Source: an uncultured Tenacibaculum sp. (GTDB lineage Bacteria > Bacteroidota > Bacteroidia > Flavobacteriales > Flavobacteriaceae). From it: a DNA stretch of 64,000 nucleotides. The notes under the pieces are model-generated. The model was not told the origin of the DNA and did not search any database. It saw only the letters and a list, made by a program, of their open reading frames with translations. Every line of letters begins with the position of its first letter. Positions within the stretch are counted from its first letter, which is position 1. A program made the translations under genes and the position numbers. The stretch is taken from positions 1-64,000 of the forward strand of contig NZ_CANMMT010000014.1 in assembly GCF_947499065.1 (NCBI RefSeq), in the 5' to 3' direction. Of this stretch, positions 18,584 through 26,694 are shown piece after piece.

Positions 18584-19321
18584 TTATAAGAACTTTTTAT
18601 TATTATTTAACAAATGTTCTATTTGTTTTTTTATTTTAGTTGTTCCTACTTTATTCAATAACTTAAGATGATTGTGATGATGTGTATCTGTCCCTACAAA
18701 ATCATACATATTTTCTTTTAATAATTTTTGTGCGGTCTTTTGTACACCTTTACCATATTGTTCTGTCAACGACAATAAATTTAGTTGAAAAACGCATCCA
18801 GCTTTTTTTAATTTATAATAATTTTGAAAATCATTATGATAAAAATTATAACGTTCTGGGTGAGCTAAAACAGGTTTATATCCTTTTGATTGAATTTCAA
18901 ATAAAACATCATATAAATTATATGGAGCATTGAAATATGACATCTCAACTAGGATATAGTTATCTTTTAAGGTCAAAATATCATCCTCCTTTAATCTTTC
19001 AACGAATTGCTCGTCCATCATATATTCTGCCGCTGCATCTATTTTTATATCGTCATAACCTTGCTTCTTTAATTCTGCTCTAACTACCTCTAATTTATCT
19101 TTAATTACCTTAGAAGAATTTGGATAAACATCTCCTAAAACATGCGGTGTAGTTATAAAATTTTTAATTCCATAAGAATGCATCTTAGTTATTAAAGAAA
19201 TTGAATTTTCTAAATCTTTGGCTCCATCATCAATTCCAGGAAGTAAATGAGAATGTATATCGATAAACCCATCTGGAAAAAGTTCATTTAAAGGAATCTC
19301 TTTTTTCTTAAAAAACAACAT
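18584..19321 (-). CDS. CpsB/CapC-type PHP-domain tyrosine phosphatase
   Basis: This 245-residue PHP-family metallophosphatase has the metal-binding motif HSHLLPGIDDG starting at His23. Later metal ligands fall in ITTPHVLGDVYP, LAHPERY and VGTDTHHHNHL. Such enzymes dephosphorylate the tyrosine cluster of Wzc/CpsD kinases and so regulate capsule production. It faces the Wzc-like gene across a shared terminator, which supports the pairing. It is cytoplasmic with no signal peptide, and its length is usual for the family (about 240-255 residues). Confidence 0.92.
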   Translation of the reverse strand: MLFFKKKEIPLNELFPDGFIDIHSHLLPGIDDGAKDLENSISLITKMHSYGIKNFITTPHVLGDVYPNSSKVIKDKLEVVRAELKKQGYDDIKIDAAAEYMMDEQFVERLKEDDILTLKDNYILVEMSYFNAPYNLYDVLFEIQSKGYKPVLAHPERYNFYHNDFQNYYKLKKAGCVFQLNLLSLTEQYGKGVQKTAQKLLKENMYDFVGTDTHHHNHLKLLNKVGTTKIKKQIEHLLNNNKKFL

Positions 19322-19432
19322 ATTTTTATTTTATCTTTTAATTATTTTACAAATTTACACTAATAATACACCTCTACTCAACAAAATCTATACCTTTTTT
19401 TACAACGAAATCGATTGAGATGAATACAGCTA

Positions 19433-19463
19433 TTGTACAACTTATTTTGATAGTATATATTTG
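19433..19463 (+). promoter_or_regulatory. Promoter of the N-acetylglucosamine-kinase-like gene
   Basis: TTG at 19433-19435, a 20-nt spacer, and TATATTTG at 19456-19463 match the Bacteroidota consensus. The start codon is 21 nt downstream. Confidence 0.7.
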
Positions 19464-19484
19464 AGCAAAACTAAATAAAATATA

Positions 19485-20336
19485 ATGATTTTAATAGCAG
19501 ATGGTGGCTCTACAAAAGCAGATTGGATTGCTTTAGACAATAATAAAGAAGAGGTTTTTAGAGTAAGAACTTTAGGCTTAAATCCAGCTGTAGTTTCAAA
19601 AGAAGAATTATTAAATAGAATTGAGAATATATTTCAGCTTATAAACATTAAGGAAGCAGTTGAAGCAATTCATTTTTATGGAGCTGGTTGCGGAACAGCT
19701 ATACCTATTAAAATTTTACATGATGTTTTAAAATCCATTTTCATAAATGCATCTATAAACATATCAGAAGACATGCTAGCTGCTGTGTATGCTAGTTCAG
19801 CTCAAAATCCAGCTACTGTTTGTATTTTAGGAACAGGATCAAATAGCTGTTATTATGATGGTAATAATATGGAAATGATTACTCCTTCATTGGGTTATAC
19901 TATTATGGATGAGGCTAGTGGTAACTACTTTGGTAAACAATTACTGAAGGATTATTATTATAAACAAATGCCTCAAAAAATAGCTAAATCTTTTGAGAAT
20001 GAATTCAATGTTGATGCAGACTTTATTAAAATGAATCTCTATAGAAAGCCAAATCCAAATATGTATTTAGCTTCTTTTGCGAAATTTATGTTTGATTACA
20101 AGGATAAGAAATACATTAAAAAAATCATTAAAAAGGGATTTCAAGAGTTTTTTAAATATAGGATATTACCATACCAAAAAGGAAGTGAAACACCTATTTA
20201 CTTTATAGGGTCTATAGCATATTACTTTAGAGATATATTAGAAAATGTAGCTTCTAAGAACAATCTAATTATTACCGATGTTATTCAACGTCCTATTGAT
20301 AATCTAGTCAAATTTCATATGGAAAACGACATTTAA
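19485..20336 (+). CDS. N-acetylglucosamine kinase-like protein (BadF/BadG family)
   Basis: This 283-residue ASKHA-fold kinase has a phosphate-1 motif DGGSTKADW at residues 5-13 and a phosphate-2 motif ILGTGSNS, and the GYTIMDEASGNYFG segment is typical of bacterial N-acetylglucosamine kinase homologues. It probably phosphorylates an amino sugar during cell-wall recycling, in the cytoplasm. It is convergent with murF, and the two stop codons overlap by 4 bp at 20333-20336. The exact substrate is inferred from family only. Confidence 0.85.
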   Translation: MILIADGGSTKADWIALDNNKEEVFRVRTLGLNPAVVSKEELLNRIENIFQLINIKEAVEAIHFYGAGCGTAIPIKILHDVLKSIFINASINISEDMLAAVYASSAQNPATVCILGTGSNSCYYDGNNMEMITPSLGYTIMDEASGNYFGKQLLKDYYYKQMPQKIAKSFENEFNVDADFIKMNLYRKPNPNMYLASFAKFMFDYKDKKYIKKIIKKGFQEFFKYRILPYQKGSETPIYFIGSIAYYFRDILENVASKNNLIITDVIQRPIDNLVKFHMENDI

Positions 20337-21586
20337 CACAGCGGCAATATATTTTCTAAAGCAATACCTCTAGATCCCTTAATTAGAATTGAGCTTCCTT
20401 TAATAGGTGCATCTTGAAGGTATTTTTTTAGCTCATCTAAAGTCTTAAATTTTTGATAATTTGTTTCTGCTTGAAAAAAATTATTCCCAACTAATAAAAC
20501 ACTATCAAAATTAGCTTTAGAAACAAAATCAACTATTTTTTGATGCTCTAACTCACTAAACTCACCAAGTTCAAACATATCTCCTAAAATAATCGTTTTA
20601 TGGTTAGATTTATATAGTATAAAACTATCCAAAGCAGCTTTCATACTTGTAGGATTGGCATTATAAGCATCTAAAATTATTTTATTTTTCTCTGTTTCAA
20701 TTATTTCAGATCTATTATTAGAAGGAATATAACTTTCTATAGCTTTTTTAATTTCTTCTTTAGGCACTTTAAAATAATTACCTATGGTAATTGCAGCAGA
20801 TATATTTGCAAAGTTATAACTACCAATCAATTTACTATGTATAACTTCATTATTAAAACCTACGCTAACAAATGGATTTGCTTCGATAAATTTAATAGAT
20901 TCCTCAAACTTTATAACATCTATCTCTTTAGTTTTTTCAACTTGAATTGGATCATCTGAATTTAAAAAAACCTTTCCATTAGTATCTTTTATAAAATCAT
21001 ATAATTCTGATTTTCCTTTAATGACTCCTTCTATAGACCCAAAACCTTCTAAATGAGCACTACCAAAATTGGTAATATAGCCATAATTAGGTTCTACAAT
21101 TTTAGATAAGAATGCAATCTCTTGTTGATGATTAGCTCCCATTTCAACAATTCCAATTTCAGTATTAGTATTCATCGAAAGTAAGGTTAAAGGAACTCCT
21201 ATATGATTATTCAAATTACCTTTTGTAGCTGTTGTATTAAATTTACAAGATAGTACCGTGTTAATTAACTCTTTTGTAGTAGTTTTACCGTTACTACCTG
21301 TTAAAGAAATAATAGGAATATTTAGTTGATTTCTATGATAATTCGCTAAATCTTGTAATGCTTTCAACACATTATCTACTAAAATTACATTATCACTTGT
21401 TTTATATTCAACTTCATCTACAACTGCATACTTAGCTCCCTTAGTCAATGCTTCAGAAGCAAACTTATTGCCATTAAAGTTATCACCTTTAAGTGCAAAA
21501 AACATTGTGTTTTTTCTTATTTTTCTTGTATCAGTATCAACTAAACCATGTTGAATAAACAAACTATATAATTCCTTTATATCCAT
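20333..21586 (-). CDS. murF: UDP-N-acetylmuramoyl-tripeptide:D-alanyl-D-alanine ligase
   Basis: This 417-residue Mur ligase adds D-Ala-D-Ala to the UDP-MurNAc-tripeptide, the last cytoplasmic step of the peptidoglycan precursor. The ATP-binding motif TGSNGKTTT is near residue 100. EMGANHQQEI and DAYNANPTSM mark the central and C-terminal ligase domains. The frame is open 11 codons further upstream to 21619, but that stretch would run through the gldJ terminator hairpin. The start MDIKELYSLF at 21586 matches the expected N-terminus and is preferred. It follows gldJ on the same strand after that terminator. Confidence 0.93.
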   Translation of the reverse strand: MDIKELYSLFIQHGLVDTDTRKIRKNTMFFALKGDNFNGNKFASEALTKGAKYAVVDEVEYKTSDNVILVDNVLKALQDLANYHRNQLNIPIISLTGSNGKTTTKELINTVLSCKFNTTATKGNLNNHIGVPLTLLSMNTNTEIGIVEMGANHQQEIAFLSKIVEPNYGYITNFGSAHLEGFGSIEGVIKGKSELYDFIKDTNGKVFLNSDDPIQVEKTKEIDVIKFEESIKFIEANPFVSVGFNNEVIHSKLIGSYNFANISAAITIGNYFKVPKEEIKKAIESYIPSNNRSEIIETEKNKIILDAYNANPTSMKAALDSFILYKSNHKTIILGDMFELGEFSELEHQKIVDFVSKANFDSVLLVGNNFFQAETNYQKFKTLDELKKYLQDAPIKGSSILIKGSRGIALENILPLC

Positions 21587-21591
21587 GTTGT

Positions 21592-21627
21592 AAAAATAAA
21601 AAACCTCATTGAATTTCAATGAGGTTT
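21592..21627 (-). terminator. Terminator after gldJ
   Basis: The perfect 13-bp inverted repeat AAACCTCATTGAA / TTCAATGAGGTTT at 21601-21627 is followed on the minus strand by a T-rich run (21592-21600). It separates gldJ from murF. Confidence 0.85.
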
Positions 21628-21651
21628 AATTTATAATTTATAAGATAAAAA

Positions 21652-23370
21652 CTATCTTCTTCTTTTAGCATACTTAGGCGTTGCAGTCTTTCTCTTGTTC
21701 ATCATCATAGGTCCCATTTTATCAGTAGCACATCTAAAACCTATAAAGTTTGTTGCCATATATTCTGGGAAATATCTTCTCTGAGCTGGGTCTAACCAAT
21801 ACTCTCTATCTGCCCAAGAACCACCTTTATACACTCTAGATTTATCACTAATTAAAGTTGTTCTTGTTTTAGCGTCATATTTATAATTATTGATAACATT
21901 TCCTAAAGAATCTTTTTCTGATTCAGGTTTTTGTGGCGAATTATACATTCTAGATTTAGGATCTAATTGATCTTTATCTAATCCATAATTCTTAGAAGAA
22001 GCTTGATCTCCATCACCTAAACTAGAGTTATTAGCAAGATTGTAGTTTCTTCTCATGTAAGTATCCTCTTTTGTAATTGGAATATACTTTACACTTCCTG
22101 GTAAATCTTTAGGTACAATTCTTCCATTCTCTAATGTATCATATTCAATATCACCAATTTCGTCTCCTACTATTACAACTTTACCATCTTGATCTATTAG
22201 TTTTTTTGTAAATACATTTCCTCTAAAGTAGTTGAAATCATTTGCTTCAGAATCGATAATTGGACGGTATACATCTTCTACCCATTCAGCAACGTTTCCT
22301 GACATATCATATAATCCGAAAGCATTAGGAGGATAACTTCTAACTGCATTTGGAATATCAGACATATCACTACTCCATCCAGCTATACCACTATAATCTC
22401 CTTTTCCTTGTTTGAAGTTAGCTAACTGATCTCCTCTTCTTCTCTTATCTCTATCTCTAGTGTACTTTCCATTCCAAGAATACTTCTTTCTCCCTCTAAT
22501 GTTATTGTACTCTCTATTTTCAAACATTGCTTTAGCAGCATACTCCCATTCTACTTCTGTTGGAAGTCTAAACTTTTGAGATAAAATACCATCAGATGAA
22601 GTAACTTGTCTTCCTGAAAACTCATCTTTACTAGGTTTAGGATCACCTTTCTTTCTTGGTACAGGAATCCCCTTCTTATAAATTGTTGAATCCCCTTCGA
22701 ATAATGCATAAGGATTGGTTAAATAAGTATCTGTATCAAAATTGTTTTTCCCTTTGAAACTTAATGAATCCTCTTTAAAAATATTTTTAATAACACCTTT
22801 ATCCATTAAAATCTTTAAGTTAACAGCATTTGTACGCCACTTGCAATACTTAGTTGCTTGTAACCAACTAACACCAACAACTGGATATTCAGCATAAGAT
22901 GGGTGTCTTAAATAACTTTCTGATAATAAATTTGTATTACCTAATCCTTTTCTCCAAACTAAAGTATCTGGTAGAACAGATTTATATATATTTTTGAATT
23001 GAGCCTCTTCTGGTGGGAATACTTTTTTAGTGTACTGCATAAATGCACCATAAGCAGAATTAGTTACCTCAGTTTCATCCATATAAAATGAACGAACATG
23101 CATCTTCTTAGGAGTAGTATTCCAATCAAACATTACGTCATCTTGAACTAACCCCATTGTAAACGTACCTCCTTCAATATGAACCATATTCATAGGCACA
23201 TCTTTATTAGGGTTATAAGATCCTTTTATTATATTTCCATAATTATGATCATTAAATCTCCATCCTGTAAAAGGATCTACATCACTAGAACCACCTCTAT
23301 TGCTTTTACAAGAAGTAATCAATAAGCTAGTGATAGCCAACAAACTAAATAATTTTAAGGTACTTTTCAT
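21652..23370 (-). CDS. gldJ: Gliding motility/T9SS lipoprotein GldJ
   Basis: This 572-residue lipoprotein has the lipobox LLITSC (Cys21). It contains a formylglycine-generating-enzyme-like (SUMF1) fold: MVHIEGGTFTMG, MDETEVTNSAYGAFM, FRLPTEVEWEYAAKA, GLYDMSGNVAEWVEDVYRP and KGGSWADREYWLDPAQRR. GldJ and its paralogue GldK share this fold; the length, the C-terminal KRKTATPKYAKRRR tail and the nearby porV favour GldJ. It is an outer-membrane lipoprotein needed for gliding and for type IX secretion, not an active sulfatase-modifying enzyme. It is divergent from porV. Confidence 0.9.
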   Translation of the reverse strand: MKSTLKLFSLLAITSLLITSCKSNRGGSSDVDPFTGWRFNDHNYGNIIKGSYNPNKDVPMNMVHIEGGTFTMGLVQDDVMFDWNTTPKKMHVRSFYMDETEVTNSAYGAFMQYTKKVFPPEEAQFKNIYKSVLPDTLVWRKGLGNTNLLSESYLRHPSYAEYPVVGVSWLQATKYCKWRTNAVNLKILMDKGVIKNIFKEDSLSFKGKNNFDTDTYLTNPYALFEGDSTIYKKGIPVPRKKGDPKPSKDEFSGRQVTSSDGILSQKFRLPTEVEWEYAAKAMFENREYNNIRGRKKYSWNGKYTRDRDKRRRGDQLANFKQGKGDYSGIAGWSSDMSDIPNAVRSYPPNAFGLYDMSGNVAEWVEDVYRPIIDSEANDFNYFRGNVFTKKLIDQDGKVVIVGDEIGDIEYDTLENGRIVPKDLPGSVKYIPITKEDTYMRRNYNLANNSSLGDGDQASSKNYGLDKDQLDPKSRMYNSPQKPESEKDSLGNVINNYKYDAKTRTTLISDKSRVYKGGSWADREYWLDPAQRRYFPEYMATNFIGFRCATDKMGPMMMNKRKTATPKYAKRRR

Positions 23371-23397
23371 GTATTTTTAACTATTTTAAGGGTGCCG

Positions 23398-23426
23398 CAA
23401 TTTACAATATTTCTAATTTCTTACAA
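23398..23426 (-). promoter_or_regulatory. Probable gldJ promoter
   Basis: On the minus strand TTG (23424-23426), a 19-nt spacer and TAAATTG (23398-23404) resemble the Bacteroidota consensus with one T missing in the -7 element. It lies about 28 nt before the gldJ ATG. Confidence 0.55.
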
Positions 23427-23696
23427 CTAATTTATCTACAATTTCTCGTATTAGAAAGTTGCTCTTGCAAGATTACAAACGACCATTTTTTAAGTTTAGT
23501 ATTACGAATCTAAGAAAAAGATTAAATATCTAGCATTAATTTTTATTATTTTACGCAATAAATATCTAAGACTCTCACTTTCAAAAACAAAAAAAAGGCA
23601 GAAATAAAATATTTTAAAATATTTTTAACTATTCTTCAAAAAAATGTAATAATTTTATCCTATGATCGTTAAGATAGTGTTTAAAATTTAACAGAT

Positions 23697-23728
23697 TTTA
23701 GCATTTTTTTAAGAAAATCATATATTTG
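23697..23728 (+). promoter_or_regulatory. porV promoter
   Basis: TATATTTG at 23721-23728 is a perfect -7 element, 24 nt before the ATG. A weaker TTTAG lies 19 nt upstream at 23697-23701. Confidence 0.65.
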
Positions 23729-23752
23729 CCGAACTAATAATCAAATTTTTAC

Positions 23753-24844
23753 ATGAAAAAATTATCAATTTTATTGTTTTTTGCATGTTTTGCCCTTCAA
23801 ATCAAAGCACAATCAACATCAAGTGGAATCACAACAGCTACTCCATTTTTATTAATTTCATCAGACGCTCGTGCTGGCGGTATGGGAGATGTAGGTGTAG
23901 CTACATCAGCTGATGCATTCTCTATTTTTCACAACCCTGCTAAAACAGCTTTTAACCAAAATAAAATAAGCATTGGTTTAAACTATACTCCTTGGTTGCG
24001 TAATTTAACGGACGATATATTTATAGGAAATGCTTCTTATGTAAATAGATTTAAAGAAAATGCTGCTTGGGGTGTTGATATTAAATATTTCTCTTTAGGT
24101 AAAATAGAACTAACAACAGATTTAGCTCAAAGTTTAGGTTATACAAACCCAAGTGAATTTGCTATTACTGGTATATACTCAATGAAACTAAGTGAAAAAT
24201 TTTCAATGGGTATTGGATTAAAATATATAAACTCTAATTTAGATGTTACTAATAATAGTATAGATGCTGTTAACTCATTTGCAGTTGATATTTCTGGTTA
24301 TTATCAATCTGATGAAAAAAATTATGGAAGTTTTAATGGTCGTTATCGTTTAGGTTTCAATATTGCTAATATTGGTCCAAAGGTTGAATACACTCCTGGT
24401 CAAGAAAACTTCATTCCAACTAATGCCAAATTAGGAGGAGGTTTTGACTTTATTTTTGATAGCCAAAACACATTAGGTTTAAATTTAGAATTCACAAAAC
24501 TATTAGTTCCTTCAAGTAGTACTCAATCTACTAGAGGCTGGTTTGATGGAATGTTTACTTCTTTAGGAGATAGAAGCTTTGGAGAAGAGTTAAAAGAAGT
24601 AACATGGGCTTTAGGAGCTGAATATTTATACAATAATGCTTTTGCTGCAAGAGCAGGTTATTTTCATGAAAGTGAAGAAAAAGGTCAACGACAATTTTTT
24701 ACTTTAGGAGCAGGATTTACAGCTAAATCATTTACTTTAGATTTATCGTATTTAGTTAATACTTCTGCAGTAAATAACCCATTAGAAAATACTTTAAGAT
24801 TCTCTTTATCATTTGATTTAGGAGAAATCTACGAAGATTACTAA
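23753..24844 (+). CDS. porV: Type IX secretion outer-membrane protein PorV (LptO)
   Basis: This 363-residue FadL-like beta-barrel has a signal peptide ending near KAQ (about residue 20). The family segment LISSDARAGGMGDVGVATSAD is followed by FSIFHNPAKTAF, and the C-terminus ends in alternating barrel strands. PorV is the shuttle that carries folded cargo from the SprA translocon and partners the sortase PorU at the outer membrane. It has its own promoter and a terminator downstream. The absence of porU beside it is unusual compared with F. johnsoniae. Confidence 0.93.
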   Translation: MKKLSILLFFACFALQIKAQSTSSGITTATPFLLISSDARAGGMGDVGVATSADAFSIFHNPAKTAFNQNKISIGLNYTPWLRNLTDDIFIGNASYVNRFKENAAWGVDIKYFSLGKIELTTDLAQSLGYTNPSEFAITGIYSMKLSEKFSMGIGLKYINSNLDVTNNSIDAVNSFAVDISGYYQSDEKNYGSFNGRYRLGFNIANIGPKVEYTPGQENFIPTNAKLGGGFDFIFDSQNTLGLNLEFTKLLVPSSSTQSTRGWFDGMFTSLGDRSFGEELKEVTWALGAEYLYNNAFAARAGYFHESEEKGQRQFFTLGAGFTAKSFTLDLSYLVNTSAVNNPLENTLRFSLSFDLGEIYEDY

Positions 24845-24881
24845 AATTTAGTATTTTTTTTTTAATTTCGTAACATAATTT

Positions 24882-24909
24882 AAAAGCAGTCTTGACGACT
24901 GCTTTTTTT
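24882..24909 (+). terminator. Terminator after porV
   Basis: Stem AAAAGCAGTC / GACTGCTTTT with loop TTGAC, then a T run to 24909. It sits 37 nt after the porV stop and 17 nt before cdd. Confidence 0.88.
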
Positions 24910-24926
24910 GACCAATACTATTTCTT

Positions 24927-25409
24927 ATGGAAAAAATAGAAGTAAAATCTTCGGCTGTTATTTATAATAGTGTAGAAGAATTATCTCAGGAAGATAGAAT
25001 GTTAATGGATAAAGCTGTTGAAGCTCGAGCTAAGGCTTATGCCCCTTATTCTAAATTTAATGTAGGCGCTGCTTTTTTATTAGAAAATGGAGAAATTGTT
25101 TTAGGAAATAATCAAGAAAATGCTGCATATCCTTCTGGTATGTGTGCTGAAAGAGTCGGGATTTGGAAAATTGGCTCAGAATTCCCTGGAATAAAAATCA
25201 AAAAATTAGCTATAACTGCTGCATCAACACAAACAAAAGTAGATAAACCTGTTGGGCCCTGTGGTGCTTGTAGACAAACATTATCTGAATATGAAATCAA
25301 CCAAAAAGAACCAATGGAAATTCTTTTTATGGGAGAAGTTGGTAAAATTGTAAAAACAGAATCATTACTTTCTTTATTGCCTTTTTCTTTTGACAGTTCA
25401 TATTTATAA
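24927..25409 (+). CDS. cdd: Cytidine deaminase
   Basis: This 160-residue enzyme deaminates cytidine or deoxycytidine to uridine forms in pyrimidine salvage. It has the small homotetramer-type zinc site: CAE at 73-75 (Cys73 ligand, Glu75 proton shuttle) and PCGAC at 111-115 (Cys112, Cys115). The segment ARAKAYAPYSKFNVGAA is the usual N-terminal substrate-binding region. Length is slightly above the common 130-150 residues because of an extended N-terminus. Confidence 0.95.
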   Translation: MEKIEVKSSAVIYNSVEELSQEDRMLMDKAVEARAKAYAPYSKFNVGAAFLLENGEIVLGNNQENAAYPSGMCAERVGIWKIGSEFPGIKIKKLAITAASTQTKVDKPVGPCGACRQTLSEYEINQKEPMEILFMGEVGKIVKTESLLSLLPFSFDSSYL

Positions 25410-25567
25410 AAACAACAAACATAGAAAAACCATCTTTTTTTTGTAATATAAATAATTATACTATTCTTTTTTAAGAATTCGATAATTCTAAAAAATTGAC
25501 TGACAATTAAGGTGTTAATGTAATTAAAAATGCTTTATTTGTATTCTTTAACCCTTAAAGAATTCTA

Positions 25568-26632
25568 ATGACATCATCAGTAATTACAGGTACAGGAACA
25601 TATATTACCTCAATTCAAAAAACAAACGCAGAGTTTTCTAATCATCAGTTTTTGAATGAGGATGGCTCTGATTTCCCTAGTACAAATGATGTAATTATTG
25701 AAAAATTTAAATCGATTACTGGAATTGAAGAACGTCGTTATGCTAAAGATGAATATAATGCTTCTGACTTAGGATATTTTGCTGCTCAGAAAGCCATTGA
25801 AGATGCAAATATAAATCCAGAAGAACTAGATTATATAATCTTAGCTCATAATTTTGGTGATGTAAAGAGCAACGCAATTCAAAGCGACATATTACCTAGT
25901 TTAGCTACTAGAGTTAAATACAAATTAGGAATAGAAAACCCAAACTGTGTCGCTTACGACATTTTATTTGGTTGTCCAGGTTGGATAGAAGGAGTTATTC
26001 AAGCCCAAGCCTTTATCAAAGCCGGAATAGCAAAAAAATGTTTAGTTATAGGTGCTGAAACATTATCTAGGGTTGTAGATCAAAACGACAGGGACTCTAT
26101 GATATATAGTGATGGTGCAGGAGCTTGTATTGTTGAAGCAAAAGAAGGTTCTGAATCTGGAATTATTAGTCATGCTAGTCAAACATTTACTAAAGAAGAA
26201 GCATTCTATTTATTTTTTGGTAAATCTTATAATAAAAGTCATGATAAGGATGTGCGATACATAAAAATGCATGGCCGTAAAATTTATGAATTCGCTTTAA
26301 ACAATGTACCAAATGCTATGAAAATAGCATTAGATAAAAGTGGTATTGCAGTAGATGAAGTAAAAAAAGTATTTATTCATCAGGCAAATGAAAAAATGGA
26401 TGAAGCTATAATTAAACGTTTCTTTAGACTGTATAAAAAACCTACTCCAGAAGGTATTATGCCAATGAGTATTCATAAACTAGGAAATAGTTCTGTAGCT
26501 ACTGTTCCAACATTATTAGATTTAGTTTTAAAAGGTAAAATAGAAAATCAAAAGGTAGAAAAAGGAGATATAATCATGTTAGCTTCTGTAGGTTCAGGAA
26601 TGAGTATTAATGCAATCGTTTATCGTTATTAA
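25568..26632 (+). CDS. 3-oxoacyl-ACP synthase III family protein (FabH-like)
   Basis: This 354-residue thiolase-fold condensing enzyme has a complete KAS III triad: Cys136 in LFGCPGW, His271 in FIHQANEK and Asn307 in KLGNSS. The ACP/acyl-CoA-binding ends of FabH are conserved, but the region around Cys (DILFGCPGWIEGV) differs from housekeeping FabH (usually DxxAACSGF). It may therefore be a paralogue for special primers or a lipid or pigment rather than the main initiation enzyme. Its neighbours cdd and guaA give no pathway clue. Confidence 0.85.
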   Translation: MTSSVITGTGTYITSIQKTNAEFSNHQFLNEDGSDFPSTNDVIIEKFKSITGIEERRYAKDEYNASDLGYFAAQKAIEDANINPEELDYIILAHNFGDVKSNAIQSDILPSLATRVKYKLGIENPNCVAYDILFGCPGWIEGVIQAQAFIKAGIAKKCLVIGAETLSRVVDQNDRDSMIYSDGAGACIVEAKEGSESGIISHASQTFTKEEAFYLFFGKSYNKSHDKDVRYIKMHGRKIYEFALNNVPNAMKIALDKSGIAVDEVKKVFIHQANEKMDEAIIKRFFRLYKKPTPEGIMPMSIHKLGNSSVATVPTLLDLVLKGKIENQKVEKGDIIMLASVGSGMSINAIVYRY

Positions 26633-26683
26633 AAAACTTCAAAAAATCTAAAATCAAATACTACAAATCTAAAATCTAAGTAC

Positions 26684-26691
26684 TATTTTTG
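26684..26691 (+). promoter_or_regulatory. TAnnTTTG element abutting the guaA start
   Basis: TATTTTTG lies only 3 nt before the preferred guaA ATG at 26695. If used as a -7 element the transcript would begin at or very near the start codon. No clear -33 TTG is seen 19 nt upstream. Confidence 0.35.
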
Positions 26692-26694
26692 CAC

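Larger units (their letters stand above)
23371..23752. other. 382-bp divergent intergenic region between gldJ and porV
   Basis: No coding frame was seen. It holds a gldJ promoter near its left edge, a porV promoter near its right edge, and AT-rich sequence between. The sortase gene porU, which sits between gldJ and porV in Flavobacterium johnsoniae, is not present and no remnant was recognised. Confidence 0.75.

Noticed and set aside
21587..21619. Upstream extension of murF by 11 codons
   Set aside because: It would be translated through the gldJ terminator hairpin, and the normal MurF N-terminus begins at 21586.
26689..26694. TTG start codon for guaA
   Set aside because: It falls inside a promoter-like TAnnTTTG element; the ATG at 26695 gives the usual GuaA N-terminus.
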